NCBI GenBank assembly: GCA_014706295.1
Contig: JACSVZ010000002.1
Location: 134,419,200 to 134,483,199, forward strand
Source of the DNA: Lycocorax pyrrhopterus obiensis
Lineage: Eukaryota > Chordata > Aves > Passeriformes > Paradisaeidae
Direction of reading: 5' to 3'
DNA length: 64,000 nt
Shown in pieces: positions 46,801 to 58,381 of the stretch; the stretch's first letter is position 1; the number at the start of each line of letters is the position of its first letter. The notes beneath the pieces were generated by a model. That model saw only the letters and a list, made by a program, of their open reading frames with translations, made no database searches and was not told the DNA's origin. Position numbers and translations under genes: made by a program.

Positions 46801-49800
46801 TTCAGAGAGACTGGACCAGAATATTTGATAATCAAGGATAAAAAACTCATACAAGTCAGTTCTCCTGGCATTAAGATAAAAATTCCCCTGTCAGGATTTT
46901 CTGACCAAAGACCCCTTCTTTTTTTGACAAACTTTTCTCTTAGTCTTATCTAATTATATCCATATAGATTCCCTTTAGGTTAATGAGCTAGTGAACATGA
47001 AAATAAATCTATAATTTATTTCACTCTCATGTTTCCTTGCAGTTGACACCCAGATGAGGTCTGCTTCATGACACTACTTCAGATGCATTTGGATGACAAA
47101 CAGTTTTTGAAATTTGCTTTTTAAGCCTGACATATCCCAGGATTCAGCAAATGGACCTATTGTAGAACTGAATTTTAATTTATCATCTTACAAAGCTCTT
47201 ATGAAAATGACCGTGCAGTGTCTGAAAAAAATAGTTTGTAAGTGTTTAAGCCAGTTTTAGCAACATAAATATAAAAGCATCTGTCTTTTGAACTGCTGTC
47301 TAACCAATCTGAAATAACTGGCCATTTCTGTCTATGGATTCCATAGTCTTGCTACTCCTTGTCACTTTTGATTTCTTTTAGGAATTGGTCTTGATACCTG
47401 TAGGGTACAGCCCCTACCTACAGTTACAGCCTACAGGGCAAATCCAGCCTGCAGGGGTTAAACACGCGGCCACTCCTCCACCCACGTGTTGTTCTGCAAT
47501 AGCAACTCTGCCAGAGTGGAGCCTGACAAGCCAGTTCCCAGGCAGCCAACTTGGATCTGCACAAGCCAGGCCAAAGAGGGTCAGGAGAGTGAGGACAAGC
47601 TCCACTCTGGCTTCAGGTCACCACCCTCCCCAAGTTCCACCCCCCCCAAAAGCTCCTCTCTTCTTTTCCATCAAGGACTTATGCTCATGATTCTGGGTTC
47701 TGGATCACAAGTGAAGCTCTAGGTTTTAACAGAGCTTAGGAGCTGTGTAGTATTTCCTGTTGCCTAGCCTTAAGATTTGCTGTTCTTTGCAGGCTGAGTG
47801 CCCTAAGCACATGTTATGAATCTTATACTTAAATCCCCCAAGGCATGTTGCTAGTTCTACAGACTCACGCAATCCATACCCCACCTTCACCCCTGCACAC
47901 TGCCTTGGAGTGTAGCAATACTTCAGCTCATGGAAATTAAATGTAAAGGAACAAGAGGGGCAAGTTAACAGAGAGTTGAAGATGATAAAAATTAATTCAT
48001 CTAACTTTCTTCTAGTTCTGAATTGTGTCAATTGCACTAATACCAGCATAATTTTCTCCCCCTCCCTGAGACTGTCGATGTTTTTATTCAGTTTTATTCT
48101 GTGAAATGCCCTGAAAAGGACAATCTCAAAAAATACAGTAAGGGATTCCGTAATTTTTTTCTCCCTCAGAGATGATGTTTCTTATCATGTCTGTGAAAGG
48201 CCTATCTTTTTCACCACAACTGTAACACACAAATACTAAGGGAAGATTTGGTATAATTGAGACTGTGGTTGTGTTACTGTGCAATGACATATGCAGTGGC
48301 GTATAAGTAAATAAAATTTGGAAATAATATCACTTTTATCTGTGTCGCAAGTTTTATCATCCACTTCCATGCTCAAAGAACAATCTGAGTTTCAATTGCG
48401 ACTTGATTATGGACCACACGAGTCAGGGATATTGACAGGTTTGCTGCATCTGATGCAACATGACAGGAATTTAACAGGCATAACAGGCAGATACTGTCTT
48501 GACAAACTCATGCGAAACTTCATAATCAGAAGATCAAATAGACATATGTTTTTTAAAATATGTTTACCTCTGTGGTGCTCTGACTGCTCCACAGTGAAGT
48601 AAAACTGTCCATGTAGAGATAAACAAAATAGAAAAACCAAAAAATTCCCTGAAGTGGAAGTAGGAAGAGGCCGAAAAAATTTTAAAGGGAAATATTATAC
48701 AAGAGGCTTGTATGTATCTTCTTTTTCCCTGATGTCCACTTATGGGCAGAATGCTGGCCTACATGGAGCTTTAATGAGAACCAGTATGGGCATTCTCGTA
48801 TTCTTAGGCGGTTTTGAGGTCTAGTGAAGTGAAAATGCAATTCTATCACCAGCACATAAGAGATTATCTTCGGTGCTAGTTTTCAAATAAAGAGATTATC
48901 TGCAGACTTACAGATCACATTGGTGGCATGCTTGGTTTTGAAAGCACAAGATATAATTCGACTTACAAAAAAATAAAGATGGAAATGGGATAAAACAGTA
49001 GTGCTTAAGAACCTGCAAACTCTATTTATAAAATCAAGTAAAAATCACACTTTTATATTTTATATAATTTATATGTATATTATTATTTATCAATAATAAA
49101 TCAAAACATTTATAATAGTACTATAACATTATTTCTATTATATAAATTACATTTTAGGATATCTAGCACTGTTTTTATGTGAGTTAAAAAAGTGTTTTCA
49201 TCTAAAGTTCCACAAAAACCCTTACTGAGTTTTCTATCTTTAATTCTTTTAGTCACAGCTCTATTGCTCTATGTTTTTAATTAGGGAAGTCATATGTTTT
49301 ACATTACTTGGCTTGTAAGAATAATAGTTGATTCCATATTCTCATTAAGCCTTAAAAGATTATCTAACTAGTTTACTTTCAGGGTTATTTCATTCTATGC
49401 CCCTATAAAGAAGAAGAGCTGTTTATCTATTTCTCTTCTAAAAGGTTTCTTTTTCCCATAGAAGGAAAACAAGAAGACATTTCAAGCTGGATATTTAAGA
49501 TAGTTCTAATTATCTCTGCTTGTCACAGTGAAAAACATTACTGTTAAAATGTAATAATGTCCTAAACTATAAATGATCCCTACCAAATATGAAGTAATGC
49601 TTTGCTTTCTAAAACAAACAAATTATAACTGTGGAGATTGCTTTAAAATTATTCCGTCTCTCCTGCAGCCACAATCTTTGCTAGTGTAGTTTGGCACAGG
49701 TTCACCAAATTAAAGGGAGCTTCGCACATTCACTCCAACTGATGATTTGATCTGCACACAGAAAAAAGGTCACTTTTAATTTGGAAAAAATCCTGATATA

Positions 49801-51854
49801 ATCCTGAAAGTTTGAGTTGCTCCTTTAACATCTGGAAGTTAACTGCCCTCATATGGACAGCAATGTGATCCCGTAATGGCTGTGATACGTGATAAGACAT
49901 GTCGGACTATTTGCAGACTTCCATCAAGTTGGCAGTTATTAAAAATGATTCAGTTAATCTGTTGTTCTTGGATATTACAAATACCAAACGTTTGCTACTC
50001 ATTGATGAACTTTACCAGTTTGGACAGCAAAGGAGCATGGCTGGTTGAGTTGGGCTGCAGACAAGTTGCCTCTAGGAGGAATGCAAAAAAGACCTTGCTG
50101 GTCATATTGCTCTGGTTTGTGATAGAAGTGGAGTGCCCAAGTGTGTTCTCAGTGTCAGTGACTGGCATGTTATGAGGGGGTTGTATTGTGCCAGTGACCT
50201 TCAATATGGACATCTATGACAGGTCTAAAAAATTCTTCATGGTGGAGATTTCTCTAATAAACCTACTTTGAATAAAATGGTTATGAAAGATGATATACAA
50301 GTAAAGGGACTCAGATAAAACTCCAAGGCCATCTAATATGACAGTTTATGTACTTAGAGCCAAACTCTCCTACCCCTAAAAACAGAGTGGTTGCATCCAG
50401 ATTTCCCCCAGAAGAGTGTCTGACTGGTCTTAAAGGTCAAAGTCAAGGTTTTTTGAGAGGGTGTTACCAGGCCCAAGGCCAGGCCAGACTGTTGCTAATT
50501 GCCAACAACTAAACAGCGTAAGCAACCCCAACAGCCTCTGCCATTGGCCACTTTTGTTTTACTGATGGAGAAGTTTCTCATGCAGCTAAAACAGAAATAA
50601 TACCACTTTGAAGAGGAACTTTAAAACTTGTAGGGTTCTCTATTATTATAGTCTTGGCTGCTAGGATAGGAAGTGCCAAGGTTACAGCTCATACTGACTA
50701 GCACCCAGCAGCATGTTGCCCCATGGCCAATGATACCGAGTCTATCCACTCTGTCTCCAAAACCTTTGCAGGGCCCATCTCTGCATCCAATATTTTCAGT
50801 ATTGCAGGGTCCCTTGGCAGCATATCACATAGTATTATATGGATTCCTGCAGAATTGAGAACCTCAGCATATGATTTGCTGACAGTTGCAGATTAATGAG
50901 GAAAATCGTGTTATAGAAATGTAGGTAGACATGGATTTCAGAGTCTCAAAGAAAAAAGTTACATAAGACATATAAAATCAATTATTTTTTCCATCAACAG
51001 AAAATTTCACAAATGTTTGGCTAAAGGGTTCTGCAAGGGCTGATTTAAATTTATGTGCAGCATGAGAAACAAGGATAACCTTTCATCTTTTTGATTTTTC
51101 TTGCTGAATAAACTGTGTTTAAACATTCTTTTGTGCCTCATGTAACTATTAAAGCAAAGAAGCAGCAGTTATCTCTTTGCGAAAACCAGGGGAATAATAT
51201 TCAGGAATACTTTCGAAAGATTAGAACTTTACCAAAACCAGAATTTCAATAAAATCAACCAGCTTCTCTTCAATTAAGCCTTTTGTATGTAATTGATAAA
51301 ACAAGTGTTCCTCTAATCCTCAAAGTTTTTGAAATGGACTTTGGCCAATCAGATTTCTAATAAAAACATGAACTTGATCATTATTCTCAGGAATTTTAAT
51401 GTCTTAGAATAAATAGGCATTTGTGGATCCGAGAACTTCATGTCCTTCTGAAAACCAATCTTGTGGATTTTTGTTTCTTCCAAGACTACTGGTGTTTTAA
51501 AAAAGGCATCTCTTATAGTACAAAAATCTCAACTCTTCTAGAGACTTCTTCACTTCAAAAAATGAAATTTCAGAGGAAGGAAAATATATAGACAAATAGC
51601 AAACAACAAGGAAAATCTTACGGAAAATACTGAAACAAAACTACTGTCAGAATGGAATTTTAGTACAAGAACAAAAAAATTTTAGTACAAGAATAAAAAA
51701 AAATGCCCAGTGGCCTTTAAATAAAACTCAGTGGAGCCTAAATGTGTCTCCAAATGGTGAGGACAGGGACCTCCATTCAAAATTAAAACCTTCAGTGCTC
51801 TGGCCTGGCTGATAGCAATCTCTGAGACTCACAGGTTTTAATAGTAATGTCATA
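43801..51854. other. AT-rich intergenic DNA, no gene recognised
   Basis: Short open frames only. A GC-richer patch with CpG at about 47.38-47.66 kb is not identifiable. A poly-T tract lies at about 45774-45788, and a tandem duplication with unit TTTTAGTACAAGAA occurs near 51.66-51.69 kb. Confidence 0.55.
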
Positions 51855-52640
51855 TGGTTTGGATACAATCAGCCCAAAATGAGTAGGATTCACCCAGATG
51901 CTGAATCGGTTGGCTGATGTGATTTTCAGTCTGTTCTGAGTCATTGATGGAATTCATGATGCATGGTAAAATTATTAATAACTGGGAAAAGGGTAGCATT
52001 GCTCCTGTCTTAAGCCAAACCAGAGAGTGAACTTGGGGTGAATGTCCATCAGTTTTGCCTCTGTTCCTGAAGAGATTATAGAACAAGCCCCTAGTAATTC
52101 AATAGCAGCATGGATAACAAAGTGGTTAGGACCAGTCAGTGTCAATCCATCAGGCATCATGTTCGACCAGCTTGACAACCTTCTGTGATGGAGTGACCCT
52201 ATGTGAAAACAGATGGAAACCATCAATTTATGGTACGTACATGGATGTATCGTAACTTTAATATGGCCTTTGACACCACCTCCCATAGCATTCTCAGCTG
52301 GAAGCTGAGCCATTAAGGGCCAGATGGATACAGTGTTGGAGGTGTTGAAAACTGGCTGAAACTGTTGGGCTCAGAAGACAGCAATCTTGTCATGCCCGTT
52401 GTGGCTGGTCAGGAGTGCTGTGTCCCAGAAGTCAGTGCCTTTGCTGTTGTTGTTCAGCATCTTCATCTGTGGGATGAGGAGTCAAAGTGCACCCTCAGTA
52501 ATGTTGTGGACTTTGCAATAAGGGGACAAAATGATACGCCGATCAACATAGCTTCAATTCAGACCGTATTGAGAACTTGAGGACTAGGACAACAGAAAAT
52601 TCACTAAGTTCAAGACAGACAAATACAAGGTTTTCATACT
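51855..52640 (+). mobile_element. Old, diverged CR1 copy (internal ORF2 region)
   Basis: The plus strand is alignable by eye to the CR1 reverse-transcriptase region: a block like GGATTCACCCAGATGCTGA, then an equivalent of the segment encoding LTNLISFYD (GACCAGCTTGACAACCTTCT), then TTTAATATGGCCTTTGACACC and CTCCCATAGCATTCTC, equivalent to the conserved FSKAFDTVSHSIL motif, followed by the AAAACTGGCTG block and a GTGCACCCTCAGTAATGTTGTGGACTTTGC stretch (split here only for description). It is heavily mutated with many indels, lacks the 3' tail and is clearly older than the other copies. Confidence 0.75.
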
Positions 52641-52659
52641 GACCTGTAAATGTGGGCTG

Positions 52660-53000
52660 ATGTTCTGTCCCAGCTTTCACCTGCCCCTGTCCCCAGAGAG
52701 GTGTCTCTGTCATGGCTGAGGCTGTCCCCATGTCCCCAAGCTACCCCGCTTCTGCCTGGGGGTGGGACAGTCACAGGCTGCCAGACTCTGCTCCTGCAGT
52801 CCCCAGACCCCCTGCTGCCCCTCAGCCCGTGCTGCAGCCTGACTGGTTTGCTCCCAAGATGGGGTAAGCCCTCACAGCAGTCCAGGGAGGCAAATCATGG
52901 AGAGGCAGCTGGAAACCAGCCCTGCCTGAGCTGCTGCTATGTAACCTGCCTGCACGTGACACTGGAACTGGTTTCTCCACTACTGCTATGTTTGCCACAG
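52660..53000. other. C-rich unique block next to the old CR1
   Basis: This segment is unusually rich in C and CT on the plus strand (many CCCC runs). A 119-codon open frame runs through it but its composition explains it. No family recognised. Confidence 0.5.
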
Positions 53001-53372
53001 AACTTCTAATAATGCTCCTCCCGAATTTACGTATCAAAACTGAGTGAAAGGAATGAGAAACTTAGTGCATTTGTTAAAAAATATTTCAGAAAGAATTTCT
53101 AGGAGACTACAATGGAAAGCCACGTCATTATTATTATTTTGTCTGTATTTATTCATCTTTTTTTTGTCATAACTTGATTTTCATGGACATGACTTCCCTT
53201 TCATGTTTTATAACCTCTCATGCATTTTTTCTGATGATGCCCCAAAGTCTAAGAGTGTTTTTGAGGTGATACGCAGTCTTGCCTGTCTATATCTGAATCT
53301 ATTATTTAATAAATTATTAGGGTCTCTGTAAAGTTATAATGAGCTCTGAAATTCAGAACTCTCATATTCTTC

Positions 53373-53445
53373 CTATATATATATATATATATATGTATCC
53401 ACTTCTATATATATATTTATATTTATGTATCTATTTATATGTATA
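53373..53445. repeat. TA-rich microsatellite
   Basis: An uninterrupted (TA)n tract at about 53373-53394 is followed by degenerate TATATTTATATTTATG sequence. Confidence 0.9.
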
Positions 53446-55255
53446 AAGTTCTGCTTCAATCATCATGCTGGCGAGTGAAACAAAATCATCTTCTACCTGA
53501 CAGATCTGTGTGCCAAGGCAAGTCACTCAGTCACAGAAAAAAGCTGATGGGCAGAACTTTCCCATGTGCTGCTGTCAAAAAAGAGCACATATTTTTACAT
53601 ACTGTGGAAAGCAATTGAGAAGTCCCAGCCCAGTGGCCAGTGCAATAGGCCCAGTCCTGGCAGCAGCAGCTTGTCTGCAGGCTGAGGCAGAGCAAGGCGA
53701 GCACAGATTAGGTTTGGTACGTGAGGTGCAGCAGACTCAGCGTGGACGTGGTGCTGACTTGGAAGTCAGCGTGGCCACGGTCAGGGTGGGCCACCTGACA
53801 GAGCCCGGTGACAGGAACACCGAGGGCAGACTGCATTACCAAATGGGCAGGAAGAGACCAATATTCTGCTTTTATTACTTTAAGATGAATGTATTTGCCT
53901 ACCTGCAAGAGGTGAAAGACTTGCTTTCTAACATGTATTGGTGTTACAGGCTGTTAGGGGTTTCTTTCATGATTGATGAGTAGCAGATGTTATTAAATGG
54001 AAACACTACAAGGCAAGCTAGAAAATTCTTAGAATGCCCTTTTTCTAATTTCACTTTCATTTCAGTGACTGGTTCTTGAAAGCTAACCACAGCATATGCA
54101 GAGGCTTTGCTGTTCTGGGACATGATGAGAAGAAAGCCGTGTTGAAAGGAACAATTAAATCATTCTGAAGGTCATTTACTTCCACAAAATTATGGGAGGA
54201 TTTTCATTTTTGGCAACTTACACAAAGAATTCTGTTACTTTTATGTATTTTATCTCAGGATTAACCCTTCTCTGATTTTTCACATGCTTGTAAGAGATCT
54301 TTACATAGAAATAAGGAGAGGGGCAAGCCTGCCTGCGACTGTGAAACAAATACTTCTTAGTATTTGGAGAAGGGATTGCCAGAGTCAGGACAATTTAAAC
54401 TTTTATCATTCTGCTTATTAAAGACCTCAGACTAGCCAGATTATTAATTGCCAGGTGCTACTCATCTCTAGTCTTGGTTCTACTGTTATCAAATCTGAGA
54501 GCAGGAGATACTTGCAGCTTACAAACCTAAAATAGCTCAAAAGTGTTGGTAAAGATATACTTGCTCTGAAGGTACATAAAGTGCTCTTTGTCAATTTTAC
54601 TCCACAGTGTTAACTGACATACTGCATGTGGTGCTTGACAGTCCTGTTAAAACTTAGTTTAAAAGTAACTAAAAGACTGAGAATTTGGCTGTGTGTTGTA
54701 TGGACCACTTCAGCTTTCACAACATAAAAAGAGGAGGCTTCCAGAGGTGCCAGATCAGACCTCTTCACGACAAAGGCAAAGCTGATAAATGCATAGTTCC
54801 CAGTTTAATTTAATATTACTTTACTCTCTTTACTGGTGACAGGCCTGGAATGCTGAGGGCTGGAAGAACAAATAATTTTGGACCAGTGCTGTGGAAATAA
54901 AGATGTTCACAGGGTAATATCTGAGCTGCCAATCAGTCCAGTAGGAATGGGAATAACTGTAAAGAAGTCTGAATTATTGCATCTTTTCTGTACTGCTCTT
55001 GAGGGAATTGTTGGGAACTGTTCCTTTATACTCATTTTGTGTTCTGCCATTGTCTTTAGTATAAAAAAGAGTAGGCACTTTGGATCTATTTTTATCTTTC
55101 ACAGCAGTGGCTAGATACAGATTTTGTACTGGAATATTGAAATCTTGATTTCATTGACACCAAGGGAGAAATTTCATTGATCATGGTGGGGCCATGATTT
55201 TGCCCAGCTCTCTAATTTCTTGCTGATCTCTTCTCCCTTGTATTCTGCTACAGGA
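53446..55255. other. Intergenic DNA with a CpG-containing GC-rich patch
   Basis: The patch at about 53.61-53.83 kb carries several CpG dinucleotides in an otherwise AT-rich region and lies within a 157-codon plus-strand open frame (53510-53983). The predicted peptide has no recognisable domain and its two ends are of different composition, so it is not called as a gene. Confidence 0.5.
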
Positions 55256-55513
55256 AGCATGGACATGGTTCAAAACTGCACCAGGGGGGTTCAGACTGGA
55301 CATTAGGATGCATTTCTTTACCATGAGGGTGCTCAAACACTGGAGCAGGTTTCACAGAGAGGTAGTGGATGCCCCAAGCCTCTTAGTATTTAAGAGTTAT
55401 TTGGACAATACCCTTACTAACATGCATTAACGTTGGTCGGCCCTGAATTGTTCAGGGACTTGGACTAGATGATCACTATTTGTCACTTCTGAGTGAAATA
55501 GTCTATTCTATAA
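55256..55513 (+). mobile_element. CR1 3'-end fragment (AGATGATCA-type subfamily)
   Basis: Plus-strand CR1 3' sequence: GTTCAGACTGGACATTAGGA, then CACTGGAGCAGG, GTGGATGCCCCAAGCC, ACCCTTACTAA, and the 3' UTR block TTGGACTAGATGATCA, finishing with TCTATTCTAT. It shares diagnostic bases with the copy at 58.0 kb (ACCCTTACTAA and GGACTAGATGATCA) and both differ from the copies at 3.3 and 23.3 kb. Confidence 0.9.
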
Positions 55514-58004
55514 TACAGAAAATATCCAACAACTTCTCTGTGGATTACATCTACTTGGATTGTTCATTTTACTGCATTTTGTTTGCTACCAGTCTTTACT
55601 GCCCCTCAGATACACAGCTGAATGTTTCACAGTCTGGGAGTGGATGAGCTGGGACATCATCATGGGCATATGATTTATTATTGAGAGCAACAGTACACTA
55701 TCATGAGCAGCAAGCTTACTCGAAACCACATGTTTCTGGTAAATTATTTTATCTTATAATCTTATAATCAGTTGAGCTTTCTTATACTAAAGATGAAAGT
55801 CAGCACTAAGTTCTTATGTTGTTTGAGCTGCATATTTCAGGTAACATGTGTCAGATACTGCATGATGTAGCCTGAAATGATATAATGCAGCATTCCCAAA
55901 TACAGGGAAAGCTGAATGTTATTTCAGCTGCCAGGCGTATTTTTGGACAGTAAATTTTACAGCCAGTGTTTGTACAAGAACAAATAGAAAACAGAAGACA
56001 ACTACTTGTGGGCTTTGAAATGTTATCAATTTCAGAAAGAAGCTGTGGATATTTCTGCTGTACCACAATCTGCAGCACACACACGCACACATTTTGCAAT
56101 ACCTGTACTATCTATGGTTGCTGAAAATAAAACACCTCCATGTTCAAAATAAAATAAAGACAACAGTATAATGCAATATGAAAATACCCCTATGTGAATA
56201 GCCAGGTAAAGAAATGACAGAAGGAGGTGGGAAGTAATAGACCTTGTTTGCAAGAAGTGAAAGAGGGGGGAGTCGAAGACGGCATGATTATTTTGTGTGG
56301 TCAAAGAGGTTACCCTTAGACTGAGTTCAGGGAGTATCTAGTAGCTATCTGGATATGTTTCCTAAAGCAAGGTCTGTTAAACTGGTAAATACTCCTGAGG
56401 AAAGATGGAGATGCCCCTTAATATTCAGGTCATTTAAAACTAGATTGCAAACTGCAGGGAACAATTTTAGACTGGCAGGGGAGAGTAACATGCAACCTAA
56501 TACTCAACTTTTCATCTCTAGTTACTCTCATTCTGTGACTTCACATTTCAAGGGACTTGAAACAAAATACCAGTCTCTCACATTGAGGGCACTGGAGATT
56601 TCTGTGTGGCTTTTTTGCCATTGTTCTGACAATGTTATTTCAGTAGAGGTGTACTGACTCTGTGACCAGATGTGAATTCAGGTTAAAACACCACAAAAAT
56701 ATTGTTAAAAGGTTGGCAAAAGGAAAAGACACATCACCTACATACCTCAGAGTCCTCTTTTACATATTAGCTGATGTTTGGAGCAGAGGATGGGGCTGGG
56801 GAATTCTCAGACTGATTATGCATTATAGCCCACTTCCTGTTTCCATTGAAGTCAAAGGCAAAACTCTCATTGATCCCACGGGAACACATGCTATACTTTC
56901 TCACCCCATAGCTCTAATATTTTAATGGATTTAAACATTTTTGCTTTAAAAAAAAATCACAATCATGCTGACAGTTTAGACACCAAATTTCTTGAAGCTT
57001 GATGTAATTTGAAATAAGCCAGATGTGAAAACCTCTACAAACAAGATTTATAATGGAAACAAAATTTTAACCTTAATGTTGACAACTCTTGTGATACCAC
57101 TAATATCAATAAAGGGAAGAAAAGAGGTTTTCTTGTCACTCTGTGGGGACAAAACTGTACAGTTACTCCCATTTGAAAAACAACTCCCACTAGGACTTCA
57201 AAAAAATACTGGTCAAAACCCCTCACACATGAGGATTCATTATGTTCTCGTAGTTCTCTCTAAGCTATTTCTATGCAAAGTTGTGAGTTCAGAGGTCACA
57301 CTGTACATCATGCACAGCATATTGGGGAGCTTTCAGAAACACAGGTACAGTTTGAAGGGTTATGTCATGTCGTATGATATGACTCTAACTGTGAGGAAAG
57401 CCATGTGCTCCCTATAAAGCAGCTTTACAAAGACCTAAGCCTTTTGTGTTTTCAAGTAACTCACACAAAGCACAGGTTTTCTTCCAAATTTAATTTCATG
57501 AAATTCCTGGACCAAGACAAACCTCTTTCTGGACAAGAAGAGGAGAATACAGCTCTTTCTTATTCTTAAGAAAGCCACTAGACAGACCAAAGACCAAAGT
57601 CAGTCTAGACTTGTCACCCTTGGGATAAGAGTCTCGTCCTGTGCTGCTCCTATTTAATGGGCCAAGTTAAAGTCTTTACCACTGGTATTCAAATGTCATT
57701 CTTTACTCTTCCATGGGCTGCCCTAATAAAGTGCAGACCTTTTAGAGATTTTGAGCACATGTTTCCACATCTCAGAAGTGGCCTTTCTTTCCTCTTGTCT
57801 TTCCTTGATTCAGAAGGTACCTGAGTCAAGGTAAATAACACCAAATACATGCATTGCTCTTGGGAGAAGCATGCTCATTGGATTATTCTTTTATATTTTA
57901 CTCTCCTTTTCCCCCTGTGGTGTCAATAGCCCTCTTGTTTCAGAAAATAGAGCTTTCTGTAATATCTGTGATAAAGATAACCTTCCTTTGCAACATTCCC
58001 CACT
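55514..58004. other. Intergenic DNA, no gene recognised
   Basis: Short open frames of up to about 130 codons, none recognisable. No repeat family identified. Confidence 0.55.
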
Positions 58005-58318
58005 TAGGGAGGTGGAGAGGGAGGTCCCTGGGATTCAGGGACAGGATGCATCGGAATGGTTCAAAACGGTATCAGAGGAGGTTGAGATTGGACATTAGGA
58101 AGGATTTATTGGCCAAGAGGGTGGTGAAACACTGGAACAGGCTTTCTAGAGGGGTGGTCAATGCCCCAAGCCTGTCAGTGTTTAAAAGGCATTTGAACAA
58201 CACCCTTACTAATATCCTTTAGCTTTCGGTCAACCCTGCATTGGTCAGGCAGTTGGACTAGATGATCATTGTAGTTCCCTTCCAACTGAAATATTCTACT
58301 CTTTTCTAGCCTAGTTTA
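58005..58318 (+). mobile_element. CR1 3'-end fragment (AGATGATCA-type subfamily)
   Basis: Plus-strand CR1 with the end of ORF2 readable as DIRKDLLAKRVVKHWNRLSR, then VFKRHLNN, followed by the 3' UTR block TTGGACTAGATGATCA. It runs directly into the pentameric tail at 58319. It is less diverged than the 55.3-kb copy. Confidence 0.95.
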
Positions 58319-58381
58319 TGCTGTTCTGTTCTGTTCTGCTCTGTTCAGTTCTGCTCTGATCAGTTCTGCTCTGATCTGTTG
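58319..58381 (+). repeat. Expanded (TTCTG)n tail of the CR1 copy
   Basis: About twelve imperfect TTCTG/CTCTG/TTCAG pentamers directly follow the CR1 3' end. CR1 elements of this type end in short tandem units, and this one appears to have expanded after insertion. Confidence 0.9.

Noticed and set aside
53510..53983. 157-codon open frame
   Set aside because: No recognisable domain; uneven composition; noted only as a GC-rich patch.
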